Shown: positions 1-9,600, counted from the stretch's first letter. The stretch is 64,000 nucleotides of DNA from Staphylococcus ureilyticus (GCF_002902235.1 NZ_PPRL01000141.1:1-64000), one strand, 5' to 3'. Notes: a model not told the origin generated them from the sequence alone. Numbers and translations are program-made.

Positions 1-200
1 GTATACCAATTAGTTCTAAAATATAATATATGAAGCGCAATATATAAGGCCTATGGCTAGATAATCCAGATATATCAAGCTTTAAAAAGAAATTAAAAAA
101 AGCAAGCATTGAGCCTCTAAAAGTCGAAAAAATATTTTTTAAAAATTTAAAATTGAGTTTAAGGTTGAATTGGTGCCATTTTCATACTGTTTTCATTGTT
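1..200. other. Intergenic DNA upstream of the nrd promoter
   Basis: This AT-rich stretch has no open reading frame with a ribosome binding site and no obvious hairpin terminator. I see nothing that can be assigned in it. It presumably separates the nrd operon from a gene to the left of the window. Confidence 0.5.
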
Positions 201-298
201 TTGACATAAATTAAAGACTTTTAATAAGGCGATGAGTTATGTATAATGAAACACATAATATAGTATTAATGGCCAGGACGAAACACTATATATTGTGT
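201..298 (+). promoter_or_regulatory. nrdIEF promoter with two NrdR boxes
   Basis: A -10 hexamer TATAAT lies at 242-247; a TTGACA at 201-206 is too far upstream to be its -35, so the -35 is weak. Two NrdR-type boxes follow: ACACATAATATAGTAT at 251-266 and the near-perfect palindrome ACACTATATATTGTGT at 283-298. Their starts are 32 bp apart, three helical turns, which is the usual spacing for the ATP/dATP-sensing repressor NrdR. The boxes overlap the expected transcription start. A leader of about 250 nt without a recognisable gene then runs to nrdI. Confidence 0.8.
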
Positions 299-549
299 TT
301 TGATACGTGGTCAATTTATTTATAATAAATCAAATTTTAAGTAAAATCACACAGTTTCAGGCTTTAAATAATGACAAATAAGGCATTAATACTTAAATAT
401 TGAGTTTTTACATACCTACTTATAGAATTACAAGTTACTATATATAGTGGTTATTTCAATCATTTAATACATTCAAAAGCAACACCTCGAAAGCCTTACA
501 ATTTTTGATTTTCCAACTTACGTATTTCTATTAGAAAGAAGGTGAGCCA

Positions 550-948
550 ATGAAAGTGGTATATTTTTCGTTTTCCGGCAATGTGCGCAGATTTATAAAA
601 AAAACCGAACTGACAAATGTTATGGAAATCACGCAAAATAATTGTTCAGAGAGAATTGAGGAGCCATTCGTTTTGGTCACTGGGACAATAGGATTTGGTG
701 AGGTACCCCAACCAGTTCAAGCGTTTTTAGAAGTAAATGATGATTTATTAAAAGCTGTTGCAGCTAGCGGAAACCGTAATTGGGGACAAAATTTCGCAAA
801 AGCTGGACGATCAATTTCGGAACGTTACCAAGTTCCATTATTATTGAAGTTTGAAGTACAGGGCACTGCAGATGATATAGATGAATTTAAAGATAAGGTG
901 GGAAATTTCAATGAAGATTATGGACGAGAAGAAATACAATCATATTGA
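550..948 (+). CDS. nrdI: NrdI, flavodoxin-like activator of class Ib ribonucleotide reductase
   Basis: NrdI is a small FMN protein that supplies the oxidant used to build the dimanganese-tyrosyl radical cofactor of NrdF. The 132-residue length is normal for staphylococci. The phosphate-binding loop FSFSGN is at residues 6-11, the flavin-contact loop [12 protein letters not shown] at about 44-55, and SGNRNWG at 73-79. The start follows a good ribosome site (AGAAAGAAGGTGAG). Its last 38 bases overlap the start of nrdE, so the two are translationally coupled. It is the first gene of the NrdR-controlled operon. Confidence 0.95.
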   Translation: MKVVYFSFSGNVRRFIKKTELTNVMEITQNNCSERIEEPFVLVTGTIGFGEVPQPVQAFLEVNDDLLKAVAASGNRNWGQNFAKAGRSISERYQVPLLLKFEVQGTADDIDEFKDKVGNFNEDYGREEIQSY

Positions 949-3016
949 ATTAAACAATGAGGTTACAAAAAGAAAAGATAATGGTTTCTTTAATTTGGAA
1001 AAGGATCAAGAAGCGCTAGCAGTTTATTTAGAAGAGATTCAAGATAAGACAATCTATTTTGATACTGAAATTGAACGCTTACATTATCTCGTGGATAACG
1101 ATTTTTATTTTGACGTTTTTGAAAAATATTCAGAAGCGGATTTACAAGAAATTACAGATTATGCTAAAAGTATTGACTTTCGTTTTGCCAGTTATATGTC
1201 AGCAAGTAAATTCTTTAAAGACTATGCGTTGAAGACAAACGATAAAACACAGTTCTTAGAAGATTATAAGCAACATGTTGTGATTGTTGCACTATATCTA
1301 GCAAATGGTCATAAACCGACAGCTAGACAACTTATCTCAGCTATGATTGAACAACGTTACCAACCAGCAACGCCAACGTTTTTAAATGCTGGGCGTGCGC
1401 GTCGTGGTGAGCTTGTATCATGTTTCTTACTTGAAGTAGACGACAGTTTAAATTCAATCAATTTTATAGATTCTACAGCGAAACAGTTAAGTAAAATTGG
1501 TGGCGGTGTTGCTATCAACTTATCTAAATTGCGTGCTAGAGGAGAAGCGATTAAAGGTATTAAAGGCGTGGCAAAAGGTGTATTACCTGTTGCTAAATCC
1601 CTTGAAGGTGGATTTAGCTATGCTGACCAATTAGGACAACGTCCTGGGGCTGGTGCAGTGTACTTAAATATTTTCCATTATGATGTAGAAGAATTTTTAG
1701 ATACTAAAAAAGTTAACGCGGATGAAGATTTGCGATTATCAACTATTTCTACTGGTTTAATTGTACCTTCAAAATTCTTTGAACTGGCAAAAGAAGGTAA
1801 AGACTTTTATATGTTCGCACCACATACAGTTTATAATGAATATGGTGTAACGTTAGATGACATTAATTTAGATGAATACTACGAAAGTTTAGTAGCCAAT
1901 CCAAATGTTGATAAAAAGAAAAAAGACGCTCGTGAAATGCTAAATATGATTGCACAAACACAACTGCAATCTGGTTATCCTTATCTAATGTTTAAAGATA
2001 ATGCGAATAAAGTACATCCTAACTCTAATATTGGTCAAATTAAAATGAGTAACTTATGTACAGAAATCTTCCAATTACAAGAAACGTCTATTATTAACGA
2101 TTATGGTATCGAAGACGAAATAAAACGTGATATATCTTGTAACTTAGGATCTTTAAATATTGTTAATGTTATGGAATCTGGAAAATTTAAAGATTCAGTG
2201 CACACAGGCATGGATGCATTGACAGTGGTCAGTGATGAAGCAAATATACAAAATGCGCCAGGTGTTAGAAAAGCTAATAGTGAATTACATTCAGTTGGAT
2301 TAGGCGTTATGAATCTACATGGTTATCTAGCTAAAAATAAAATTGGTTATGAATCTGAAGAAGCAAAAGATTTTGCTAACATATTCTTCATGATGATGAA
2401 CTATTATTCAATTGAAAGATCTATGGAAATTGCAAAAGATAGACAAGAAACATTTAAAGACTTTGATAAATCAGATTATGCGAATGGGAAATATTTTGAG
2501 TTTTACACTTCGCAAACGTTTGCACCAAAATATGAAAAAGTACGTAAATTATTTGAAGGTTTAGAAATTCCTACACCGGAAGATTGGAAAGCATTACAAA
2601 AAGAAGTTGAAACTCACGGCTTATTCCACGCATATCGTTTAGCGATTGCACCAACACAAAGCATTTCTTATGTTCAAAATGCGACAAGTTCAGTTATGCC
2701 GATAGTTGACCAAATTGAGCGTCGTACTTACGGTAATGCAGAAACGTTTTATCCAATGCCATTCTTATCACCAGAAACAATGTGGTATTACAAATCTGCA
2801 TTCAATACTGATCAAATGAAATTAATCGATTTAATTGCTACGATCCAAACACATGTGGATCAAGGTATTTCTACAATTCTTTATGTAAACTCAGAGATAT
2901 CAACACGTGAATTATCTAGATTATATGTTTATGCACATCATAAAGGGTTGAAATCTTTATATTACACTAGAAATAAATTATTAAGTGTTGAAGAATGTAC
3001 GAGTTGTGCAATATAA
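911..3016 (+). CDS. nrdE: Class Ib ribonucleoside-diphosphate reductase, alpha subunit
   Basis: NrdE reduces ribonucleoside diphosphates to deoxyribonucleotides together with NrdF. I chose ATG 911 because AAGGTGGG sits just upstream and it gives 701 residues, the length known for S. aureus; an upstream in-frame ATG at 881 has no ribosome site. Visible signatures are the substrate-site cysteine in [12 protein letters not shown], the thiyl-radical cysteine region SNLCTEIFQ, its partner in SCNLGSLN, the barrel segment [18 protein letters not shown], and the C-terminal redox pair in EECTSCAI that is re-reduced by a glutaredoxin or NrdH-type protein. It overlaps nrdI and is separated from nrdF by 238 bases containing a strong hairpin. 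Confidence 0.96.
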   Translation: MKIMDEKKYNHIELNNEVTKRKDNGFFNLEKDQEALAVYLEEIQDKTIYFDTEIERLHYLVDNDFYFDVFEKYSEADLQEITDYAKSIDFRFASYMSASKFFKDYALKTNDKTQFLEDYKQHVVIVALYLANGHKPTARQLISAMIEQRYQPATPTFLNAGRARRGELVSCFLLEVDDSLNSINFIDSTAKQLSKIGGGVAINLSKLRARGEAIKGIKGVAKGVLPVAKSLEGGFSYADQLGQRPGAGAVYLNIFHYDVEEFLDTKKVNADEDLRLSTISTGLIVPSKFFELAKEGKDFYMFAPHTVYNEYGVTLDDINLDEYYESLVANPNVDKKKKDAREMLNMIAQTQLQSGYPYLMFKDNANKVHPNSNIGQIKMSNLCTEIFQLQETSIINDYGIEDEIKRDISCNLGSLNIVNVMESGKFKDSVHTGMDALTVVSDEANIQNAPGVRKANSELHSVGLGVMNLHGYLAKNKIGYESEEAKDFANIFFMMMNYYSIERSMEIAKDRQETFKDFDKSDYANGKYFEFYTSQTFAPKYEKVRKLFEGLEIPTPEDWKALQKEVETHGLFHAYRLAIAPTQSISYVQNATSSVMPIVDQIERRTYGNAETFYPMPFLSPETMWYYKSAFNTDQMKLIDLIATIQTHVDQGISTILYVNSEISTRELSRLYVYAHHKGLKSLYYTRNKLLSVEECTSCAI

Positions 3017-3160
3017 AACGAGGCTATCTAATTTAATGAACAAGGAAATATGAATCTTGAAATATCGCATATGTTTTAAAAACAAAAAGGTAATGCATTA
3101 AGTGAACATGATTTAAATTAAAGTGTATCAACATTATAGAAATAGAGTCACTTATGCAGA

Positions 3161-3199
3161 GGGATAGAAAATCTAAAGATATATTTAGATTTCTGTCCC
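3161..3199. repeat. Hairpin of the staphylococcal CAGAAAT type between nrdE and nrdF
   Basis: An imperfect inverted repeat of 16-17 bases (left arm 3161-3177, right arm 3184-3199) has GGGA and TCCC ends and an ATTTCTGTC core. The same core appears in hairpins near 9.2 kb and 14.34 kb. There is no T-run directly after the stem, so it is more likely an mRNA processing or stability element, or a dispersed repeat, than a terminator. Confidence 0.6.
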
Positions 3200-3254
3200 A
3201 CTTTCTGTGTTTTATAATTCAAATAAATATTTACTAGATAGGGGAATTATCTAA

Positions 3255-4223
3255 ATGAAAGCAGTCAATTGGAATACTCAAGAAGATATGACAAATATGT
3301 TTTGGCGACAAAATATTTCGCAAATGTGGGTAGAAACTGAATTTAAAGTTTCAAAAGATATTGCAAGTTGGAAAACATTATCCGATGAAGAAAAAAATGC
3401 ATTTAAAAAAGCATTAGCAGGTTTAACTGGTCTGGATACACACCAAGCAGATGATGGCATGCCATTAATCATGTTACATACTACAGATTTACGTAAAAAA
3501 GCGGTTTATTCTTTTATGGCGATGATGGAACAAATTCATGCTAAAAGTTATTCTCACATCTTTACAACTTTATTACCATCTAGCGAAACAAACTACTTAT
3601 TAGATAAATGGGTCCTAGAAGAGCCACATTTGAAATTTAAATCGGATAAAATTGTAAATAACTATCATAAATTATGGGGTAAAGAAGCATCGATTTATGA
3701 TCAATATATCGCACGTGTATCAAGTGTTTTTCTAGAAACATTTTTATTCTATTCTGGTTTCTATTACCCATTATATTTAGCTGGGCAAGGTAAAATGACA
3801 ACCTCAGGAGAAATCATTCGTAAAATTTTATTAGATGAATCTATTCATGGTGTGTTTACTGGGATGGATGCGCAAAGTTTACGAAATGAATTGTCTGAAA
3901 GTGAAAAACAACAAGCAGATCAAGAAATGTATAAACTATTAGATGAATTATATAAAAACGAAGTTTCTTATACACAATCTTTATATGATGACATCGGTTT
4001 AACTGAAGATGTGCTTAACTATGTAAGATATAATGGTAACAAAGCATTATCAAACCTTGGATTTGATCCGTACTTTGAAGAGAGAGAATTTAATCCAATT
4101 ATCGAAAATGCGCTAGATACATCTACAAAAAACCATGATTTCTTCTCTGTTAAAGGTGATGGTTATACATTAGCGCTAAACGTTGAAGCATTACAAGATG
4201 AAGATTTTATTTTTGAAGACTAA
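3255..4223 (+). CDS. nrdF: Class Ib ribonucleoside-diphosphate reductase, beta subunit
   Basis: NrdF carries the metal-tyrosyl radical that starts catalysis in NrdE. The 322-residue length fits the family. Metal-ligand segments are visible: LDTHQADD early in the protein, MEQIHAKSYSH (glutamate and histidine ligands with the radical tyrosine close by), and LLDESIHG. The acidic C-terminal tail EDFIFED docks on NrdE. The ribosome site is AGGGGAATT. It probably belongs to the nrdI-nrdE transcript but may also come from a processed or separate mRNA, given the 238-base hairpin-containing gap before it. Confidence 0.95.
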   Translation: MKAVNWNTQEDMTNMFWRQNISQMWVETEFKVSKDIASWKTLSDEEKNAFKKALAGLTGLDTHQADDGMPLIMLHTTDLRKKAVYSFMAMMEQIHAKSYSHIFTTLLPSSETNYLLDKWVLEEPHLKFKSDKIVNNYHKLWGKEASIYDQYIARVSSVFLETFLFYSGFYYPLYLAGQGKMTTSGEIIRKILLDESIHGVFTGMDAQSLRNELSESEKQQADQEMYKLLDELYKNEVSYTQSLYDDIGLTEDVLNYVRYNGNKALSNLGFDPYFEEREFNPIIENALDTSTKNHDFFSVKGDGYTLALNVEALQDEDFIFED

Positions 4224-4629
4224 ATTGCCACCATTTCAACTATCATAATAATATAAAATTTAGTGATTGCAGATGTCTGAAATATAAGCAATTTTTAATC
4301 ACCAATAAACGTCAGTTTCTATTGAAATTATATAGAAATTGACGTTTTTTTAATTTGTATAAGTTTCGTTCGATGTACTACAATTTACAAATTTTATGCC
4401 AATACAATTAATTCGAACACTAATTTTGTCTTACGTAATAGTTAAATGAGTGATTCAAGTGAAACGACAAAAATTTCTATAAATACTTGAGTATAAAATG
4501 AAAGTACTTGATTAAATGTCTTAGTTTCTAATTTAGTTATTTTTGACATAAATGGAGAATTGTTTTGATAATCTCTATTATTGCTATTGAATTTACTTGC
4601 AAAGATGATAAAATTTAATTTATAGGTAT
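4224..4629. other. nrdF-sstA intergenic region
   Basis: It holds the nrdF terminator (4307-4352) and, at its right end, the sst promoter and Fur box. Between about 4355 and 4590 I see no supported gene; a short minus-strand frame there has no ribosome site and looks fortuitous. Confidence 0.5.
4307..4352 (+). terminator. Terminator of the nrd operon
   Basis: Stem AAACGTCAGTTTCTAT (4307-4322) pairs with ATAGAAATTGACGTTT (4332-4347) with one mismatch, and a run of T follows. It is correctly placed 84 bases after nrdF. Confidence 0.85.
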
Positions 4630-4644
4630 TGATAATGATTATCA
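4597..4644 (+). promoter_or_regulatory. sst promoter with Fur box
   Basis: The perfect 7-1-7 palindrome TGATAATGATTATCA at 4630-4644 is the Gram-positive Fur box. A plausible -35 (TTGCAA, 4597-4602) and -10 (TTTATA, 4619-4624) lie just upstream, so Fur would cover the transcription start. This implies iron repression of sstABCD, as known in S. aureus. Confidence 0.88.
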
Positions 4645-4688
4645 CATTCAATACGATATAGCGTTTATGAAAGGATTAATTACTCACT

Positions 4689-5657
4689 ATGAAATTTTTA
4701 CTAAATGGCGTTGTCTTAGCTATTATTTTATTCTTTTTAACTATCCTTTCTTTATTTATAGGCGTTAGTAAAGTATCGATTACTGATATTTTTCATTTAA
4801 CGCATGAACAAGTAAATATCATCGTGTCTAGTAGGATCCCCAGAACTATAAGTATCTTAATATCTGGCAGTACTTTAGCGCTTTCTGGACTTATTATGCA
4901 GCAGATGATGCAAAATAAATTTGTGAGTCCAACGACAGCAGGGACAATGGAATGGGCCAAGTTAGGTATTTTAATATCAATGATATTTTTTCCACAAGAG
5001 AATATTATTATTAAATTAATATTTGCAGTAATATTAAGCATCGGTGGCACATTCTTATTTGTTAAATTAGTACAGTACATACGATTCACAGATGTTATTT
5101 TTATTCCACTTTTAGGTATTATGCTTGGTGGTATTGTGTCTAGCTTAGCGACATTTCTTGCTCTAAGAACGAATACTGTACAAAGTGTAGGCAACTGGCT
5201 TAACGGAAATTTTGCTATCATTACAAGTGGTAGATATGAAATATTATACTTAAGCATTCCTTTATTAATACTTACATATATATTTGCTAATCATTTCACG
5301 ATTGCAGGGATGGGGAAAGATTTTAGTAATAACTTAGGCGTTAACTATGAAAAAATAATAAATATTGGTTTATTTATCACTGCGACTATAACAGCGCTTG
5401 TAGTTGTTACAGTGGGGACATTACCATTTTTAGGCCTCATTGTTCCGAATATTGTGTCAATTTTTAGAGGTGATCATTTAAAACAAGCATTGCCTCATAC
5501 AGCAATGTTAGGGGCAGTATTTGTTATGTTTTCTGACATAATTGGTAGGATTATTGTCTATCCATATGAAATAAATATTGGTTTAACAATTGGTGTTTTT
5601 GGCACGATTATTTTCTTAATCTTATTGATGAAAGGAAGACATAATTATGCAGATTAG
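4689..5657 (+). CDS. sstA: Iron-siderophore ABC transporter permease SstA
   Basis: SstA is one of two FecCD-type membrane subunits of the Sst importer, which in S. aureus takes up catechol-iron complexes. The 322-residue protein is made almost entirely of hydrophobic segments (about nine or ten helices). It has the FecCD-typical segments SRIPRTISILISGSTLALSG near residues 47-66 and TVGTLPFLGLIVPNIV near 240, the coupling region to the ATPase. A possible ribosome site AAAGGA lies 13 bases before the ATG, slightly far. It overlaps sstB by 11 bases. It is the first gene after the Fur box. Confidence 0.92.
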   Translation: MKFLLNGVVLAIILFFLTILSLFIGVSKVSITDIFHLTHEQVNIIVSSRIPRTISILISGSTLALSGLIMQQMMQNKFVSPTTAGTMEWAKLGILISMIFFPQENIIIKLIFAVILSIGGTFLFVKLVQYIRFTDVIFIPLLGIMLGGIVSSLATFLALRTNTVQSVGNWLNGNFAIITSGRYEILYLSIPLLILTYIFANHFTIAGMGKDFSNNLGVNYEKIINIGLFITATITALVVVTVGTLPFLGLIVPNIVSIFRGDHLKQALPHTAMLGAVFVMFSDIIGRIIVYPYEINIGLTIGVFGTIIFLILLMKGRHNYAD

Positions 5658-6606
5658 TGCTAAATCAAAGTTAATGATATTAATCGCTATCACTTTATGT
5701 GTTGCTTTAATTTATCTTTTCATCGGTATTGATTTCGAAATTTTTAGATACCAGTTTATCAGCCGTTTTAGAAAATTAGTACTTATGCTATTGGTAGGTG
5801 GAGCAATTGCAGCTTCAGTAGTCATTTTTCAGGCAATTACAACGAATCGTTTGTTAACACCGTCGATTATGGGGCTTGATGCTGTATATATGTTTGTGAA
5901 AGTATTGCTAGTATTTGTGTTTGGTGTACAGTCTGCATTTGTTACTAATATATATTTAAGTTTTGCTACTTCACTGTTAGTAATGGTTGTATTTTCATTA
6001 TTACTATTTCAAGGCATCTTTAGAATTGGTGATGTGTCAATATACTTTATTTTACTCATAGGAGTTATTTTAGGCACTTTCTTCAGAAGTATCACTGGAT
6101 TTTTAGAACTGATTATTAATCCTGAAGACTTTTTGGCAGTTCAGAGTTCAATGTTTGCCAATTTTGATGCTTCCAATAGTAAATTGGTGATGCTGTGCGG
6201 AGTTATATTAATGATATTAATCCTTATTACAGTGATTGCGATACCATATTTAGATGTACTTTTATTAGGCAAAGACCAAGCAATTAATTTAGGTTTGTCT
6301 TATAAAATGATTACAAGATTATTACTTATACTTGTTGCGATATTAGTATCCATCTCTACTTCATTGGTAGGTCCAATTACATTTTTAGGATTGTTAACAG
6401 TTAATCTAGCACACGAATTGATGAAAACCTATGAACATAAATATATATTACCGGCAACGATTTGTTTAAGTTGGTTGAGTTTATTTATTGCACAGTGTGT
6501 AGTGGAAAATTTATTTGAAGCGACGACGCAAGTGAGTATCATTATAGACTTAGTAGGTGGAACGTACTTTATCTATCTATTAATTAAAAGGAGACATGCG
6601 AATTGA
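5647..6606 (+). CDS. sstB: Iron-siderophore ABC transporter permease SstB
   Basis: SstB is the second FecCD-type permease, 319 residues and highly hydrophobic, paralogous to SstA. The conserved segment SLVGPITFLGLLTVNLAHEL near residue 240 matches the loop that contacts the ATPase. The N-terminal arginine-rich stretch SRFRKLVLMLLVGGAIAASV corresponds to the RIPR region of SstA. The ribosome site AAAGGAAG lies inside the end of sstA and the stop overlaps the sstC start by four bases, so the three membrane and ATPase genes are translationally coupled. Confidence 0.92.
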   Translation: MQISAKSKLMILIAITLCVALIYLFIGIDFEIFRYQFISRFRKLVLMLLVGGAIAASVVIFQAITTNRLLTPSIMGLDAVYMFVKVLLVFVFGVQSAFVTNIYLSFATSLLVMVVFSLLLFQGIFRIGDVSIYFILLIGVILGTFFRSITGFLELIINPEDFLAVQSSMFANFDASNSKLVMLCGVILMILILITVIAIPYLDVLLLGKDQAINLGLSYKMITRLLLILVAILVSISTSLVGPITFLGLLTVNLAHELMKTYEHKYILPATICLSWLSLFIAQCVVENLFEATTQVSIIIDLVGGTYFIYLLIKRRHAN

Positions 6607-7403
6607 TACGTGTTCAAGGATTGACTAAAACGATTCAAGATAAAACGATTTTAAATGACATTAATGTAGAAATCAGTAAAGGGCGTTTAACTTCAATGAT
6701 AGGTCCAAACGGCGCTGGTAAGAGTACCTTATTATCAGCAATCACACGCTTGATTGATTTCGATAAAGGAACTATTGAGATTGAGGGGAAAGCTATATCT
6801 GAATATAAAAGTAATGAGTTATCTAAAAAATTATCTATTTTGAAACAGGCCAATCATACTGAGTTAAATATTACTGTGGAGCAACTTGTTAATTTTGGAA
6901 GATTTCCATATTCGAAAGGACGCTTAAATGAGGCGGATCGAGCGCAAGTTGAGTATGCCCTTGAGTTATTGAATCTTAAAGAAATTAGACACCGTTACTT
7001 AAAAACATTGTCAGGTGGTCAACGACAACGTGCATATGTAGCTATGACGATAGCACAGGACACAGAGTATATTTTGCTTGATGAACCATTAAATAATTTA
7101 GACATGAAACATTCAGTTCAAATTATGAAAACATTACGTCAACTTGCTAAATCACTCAATAAAACTATTGTTGTTGTCATACATGATATTAATTTTGCTT
7201 CGTGCTATTCAGATGACATCATTGCATTGAAAGATGGAGAAATGGTCAAAGCAAGTACTAAAGATGAAGTTATACAAGAAGATACGCTTAAGACACTATA
7301 TGATATGGACGTTAAAATTGAAGACATTCGCGGACAACGTATTTGTGTATATTTTGATGAAGAAACAGCAGAGTATGAACTATCGATATTACAATCAGTC
7401 TAA
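6603..7403 (+). CDS. sstC: Iron-siderophore ABC transporter ATP-binding protein SstC
   Basis: SstC is the ATPase that drives import. It has Walker A GPNGAGKST (34-42), the ABC signature LSGGQRQR (136-143), Walker B YILLDEP (156-162) and the switch histidine in VVIHDINFA. It starts with TTG at 6603, preceded by AAGGAGA, and overlaps the end of sstB. The 266-residue length is normal. A gap of 106 bases follows before sstD. That gap contains an imperfect hairpin which may allow separate accumulation of the sstD message. Confidence 0.93.
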   Translation: MIRVQGLTKTIQDKTILNDINVEISKGRLTSMIGPNGAGKSTLLSAITRLIDFDKGTIEIEGKAISEYKSNELSKKLSILKQANHTELNITVEQLVNFGRFPYSKGRLNEADRAQVEYALELLNLKEIRHRYLKTLSGGQRQRAYVAMTIAQDTEYILLDEPLNNLDMKHSVQIMKTLRQLAKSLNKTIVVVIHDINFASCYSDDIIALKDGEMVKASTKDEVIQEDTLKTLYDMDVKIEDIRGQRICVYFDEETAEYELSILQSV

Positions 7404-7509
7404 AATGAAATGGTTGTTAATGAAGGGAGTGATGCAACTGCAACGTTGTTCATTTTAAAAGGCATATTGAAATGGTGATTAACTTTATTATTCCAGGAGG
7501 ATTAAACAT

Positions 7510-8559
7510 ATGAAGAAATTTGCTTTATTTATGGTTATAGGTTTAATGTTTTTATTAGTAGCATGTAATAATGGAGGTTCAGACGACAAAAAGTCATCTG
7601 ACACAAAATCAGATAATAATGAATCAAATAAAACAGTTAAGATAGAAAATAATTATAAAGCTAATGGCGAAAAGCGTGATGGCAGTGACGCAAAATCTGT
7701 AAAAGAATCAGTTGATGTTCCAGTAAATTCTAAAAATGCAGTTGTCTTTGATTATGGTGCATTAGATACATTAAAAGAGTTAGGGCTTGAAGATAAAGTT
7801 AAAGCACTTCCTAAAGGTGAAGATGCTAAATCATTACCAGATTTCTTAAGTGAATTTAAAAGTGATAAATATTTAAATACTGGTAGTTTGAAAGAAGTGA
7901 ATTTTGACAAAGTTGCAGAAGCAAAACCTGAGGTAATATTCATATCTGGACGTACAGCTAACCAAAAAAACTTGGATGAATTTAAAAAAGCAGCACCAGA
8001 TGCTAAAGTTGTTTACATAGGCGTAGATAATAAAGATGAAGTTAAGTCGCTTAAAGCCAACGCTGAAAAAATAGGTAAAATTTATCAAAAAGAAGATGAA
8101 GTTAAGTCTCTTAATAAAAAATTAGACGATAAAATCGCAGGTATAAAAGAAAAAACAAAAGATTTAAAAGATCAAAAAGCGTTATATTTATTAGTAAATG
8201 AAGGTGAATTATCAACATTTGGTCCAGGTGAACGTTTTGGTTCTATGATATTTAATACAATGGGCTTTACACCAGCAGATAAAGAAATTAAAGAAAGTAA
8301 TCATGGACAAAATGTTACAAATGAATATGTTGCAGAAAAAAATCCTGGTATTATTTTTGCGATGGACCGCGGACAAGCTGTAGCAGGTAAATCTACTGCT
8401 AAAAAAGCATTGAGCAATGATGTCATCAAAGATGTTGATGCGATTAAACATAATAAAGTATATGAATTGGATCCAAAACTTTGGTACTTCTCAAGTGGTT
8501 CAACAACAACTGCAATTAAACAAATTGAAGAAGTTGAGAAAGCAATAGATAAAAAATAG
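7510..8559 (+). CDS. sstD: Iron-siderophore binding lipoprotein SstD
   Basis: SstD is the surface receptor of the Sst system. Its signal peptide ends in lipobox LVAC, giving lipidated Cys19, followed by a hydrophilic linker rich in Asp, Lys and Ser. The mature part is a class III periplasmic-binding fold: AVVFDYGALDTLKELGLEDKV near the first domain start, KPEVIFISGR, and SNHGQNVTNEYVAEKNPGII. The ribosome site CCAGGAGG is strong. It is the last gene of the Fur-controlled operon and is followed by a good terminator. Confidence 0.93.
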   Translation: MKKFALFMVIGLMFLLVACNNGGSDDKKSSDTKSDNNESNKTVKIENNYKANGEKRDGSDAKSVKESVDVPVNSKNAVVFDYGALDTLKELGLEDKVKALPKGEDAKSLPDFLSEFKSDKYLNTGSLKEVNFDKVAEAKPEVIFISGRTANQKNLDEFKKAAPDAKVVYIGVDNKDEVKSLKANAEKIGKIYQKEDEVKSLNKKLDDKIAGIKEKTKDLKDQKALYLLVNEGELSTFGPGERFGSMIFNTMGFTPADKEIKESNHGQNVTNEYVAEKNPGIIFAMDRGQAVAGKSTAKKALSNDVIKDVDAIKHNKVYELDPKLWYFSSGSTTTAIKQIEEVEKAIDKK

Positions 8560-8598
8560 TAATAGTCATAAGTGGGGATTGTCTTAATAACGTATACT

Positions 8599-8642
8599 AA
8601 AAGCAGTGAAAATCACTTTAAACGTGAATTCACTGCTTTTTT
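8599..8642 (+). terminator. sst operon terminator
   Basis: A 12-bp perfect stem AAAAGCAGTGAA (8599-8610) with TTCACTGCTTTT (8629-8640) is followed by further T residues. Confidence 0.88.
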
Positions 8643-8815
8643 AATATGGTATAGTCTTGCTTACCAATAGTTATTAAATGTGACAGGAATGCGCTTGATT
8701 AATCTCAATTGCTTTTCGCTTGGCTCAGTACTAAAATGACATTGAGCACTTAAGTAATAAATTGATTTAAAAACTTGTATAATGAATAAAAATAGTAAAA
8801 GAAGGTGACATAAAA

Positions 8816-9145
8816 ATGATTTTAGATAATGTGAACCCAAATGATTTATTTCCAACAGAAAAGAAAGGACCTAGTGTATTGGGTACGATAGAGTATTCTG
8901 TACAAGGTTCTACAGAATTTGAAGGTGCGTTTATTGCTACAAACGAACGCATTATTTTAAATGTAGATATGAATGGGGAATTCTATTATAGAAGTATAGG
9001 TTATGATGAAGTAGAGAAAATTACATACGAAGACGGTCGCATTCATTTCACATTTAATATTGGACCAATGCCGATGAAAGATATACAAAAAGGTGATGCA
9101 GAAGCGTTTGTACAATTTGTAAAGGACAAAATAAACATTCAATAA
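8816..9145 (+). CDS. Small conserved protein with a PH-like fold
   Basis: This 109-residue soluble protein has no signal peptide or membrane segment. The pattern of short beta strands, with TNERIILNVDMNGEFYYRSIGYDEV in the middle and a final helix EAFVQFVKDKINIQ, resembles the bacterial PH-like domain family (YokE/YvlB-type short PH proteins). Its function is unknown. The ribosome site is GAAGGTGA. It is a single gene facing the minus-strand CHY zinc-finger gene and shares a bidirectional terminator with it. The assignment to the PH superfamily is by pattern only. Confidence 0.7.
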   Translation: MILDNVNPNDLFPTEKKGPSVLGTIEYSVQGSTEFEGAFIATNERIILNVDMNGEFYYRSIGYDEVEKITYEDGRIHFTFNIGPMPMKDIQKGDAEAFVQFVKDKINIQ

Positions 9146-9213
9146 GAAGATAGTGTTTAAGAGAATTTGCCTTTACCATGTTTAGGATGGATTTACGATA
9201 TTTGAATATATCA

Positions 9214-9260
9214 AAGAGCGAGACAGAAATTAGAAAAATAAATTTCTGTCTCGCTCTTAT
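9214..9260. terminator. Bidirectional terminator of the CAGAAAT hairpin family
   Basis: An 18-bp perfect inverted repeat, left arm 9214-9231 and right arm 9241-9258 (AATTTCTGTCTCGCTCTT), lies between two converging genes. It is the cleanest copy of the GAGACAGAAAT...ATTTCTGTCTC hairpin type in the window. Confidence 0.85.
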
Positions 9261-9273
9261 TGTTAAACGCCAA

Positions 9274-9588
9274 TTATATAGAAAAGTACGTGCTGTAATG
9301 ATATTTACAGCGATTATTAAAATGGGCATCACAGTTTGGACAAGCTTCAATCAACATATATGCATTGATTGTCATTTCATGTTTACATACACCACATAAA
9401 ATAGCTTTTGTATTAAACTCTTCAGTTTCCCATCTCTGTATTGGGTGAGAGGTGTCTTCATTATGACATTTATAACATGGATAATATTTATTACAGCATT
9501 TGAATTTAATTGCTATTACATCTAACGGTGTATGGTAGTGTGTACAACGTGTCTCGCTATCTACAGTTGCACCATATATTTTTGGCAT
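9274..9588 (-). CDS. CHY-type zinc finger protein
   Basis: This 104-residue protein is dense in cysteine and histidine: RCTHYHTPLD, FKCCNKYYPCYKCHNE, LCGVCKHEM and ACPNCDAHFNNRCKYH. The order matches the CHY zinc-finger domain, which binds three zinc ions. In staphylococci a stand-alone CHY protein occurs at this locus, but its role is not known. The start ATG at 9588 lies close behind murB on the same strand (12 bases after the murB stop), so it could be co-transcribed with murB. The stop is just before the shared terminator. Confidence 0.82.
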   Translation of the reverse strand: MPKIYGATVDSETRCTHYHTPLDVIAIKFKCCNKYYPCYKCHNEDTSHPIQRWETEEFNTKAILCGVCKHEMTINAYMLIEACPNCDAHFNNRCKYHYSTYFSI

Positions 9589-9600
9589 CTTATAACACTC

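Noticed and set aside
201-206. TTGACA as the -35 partner of TATAAT 242-247
   Set aside because: The 35-bp distance is far outside the 16-18 bp range.
881-910. Longer nrdE starting at ATG 881
   Set aside because: There is no ribosome site there; ATG 911 has one and gives the normal 701 residues.
4793-5257. Long minus-strand frame within sstA
   Set aside because: It lies opposite a clear FecCD permease, has no ribosome site, and reads as the antisense of hydrophobic codons.
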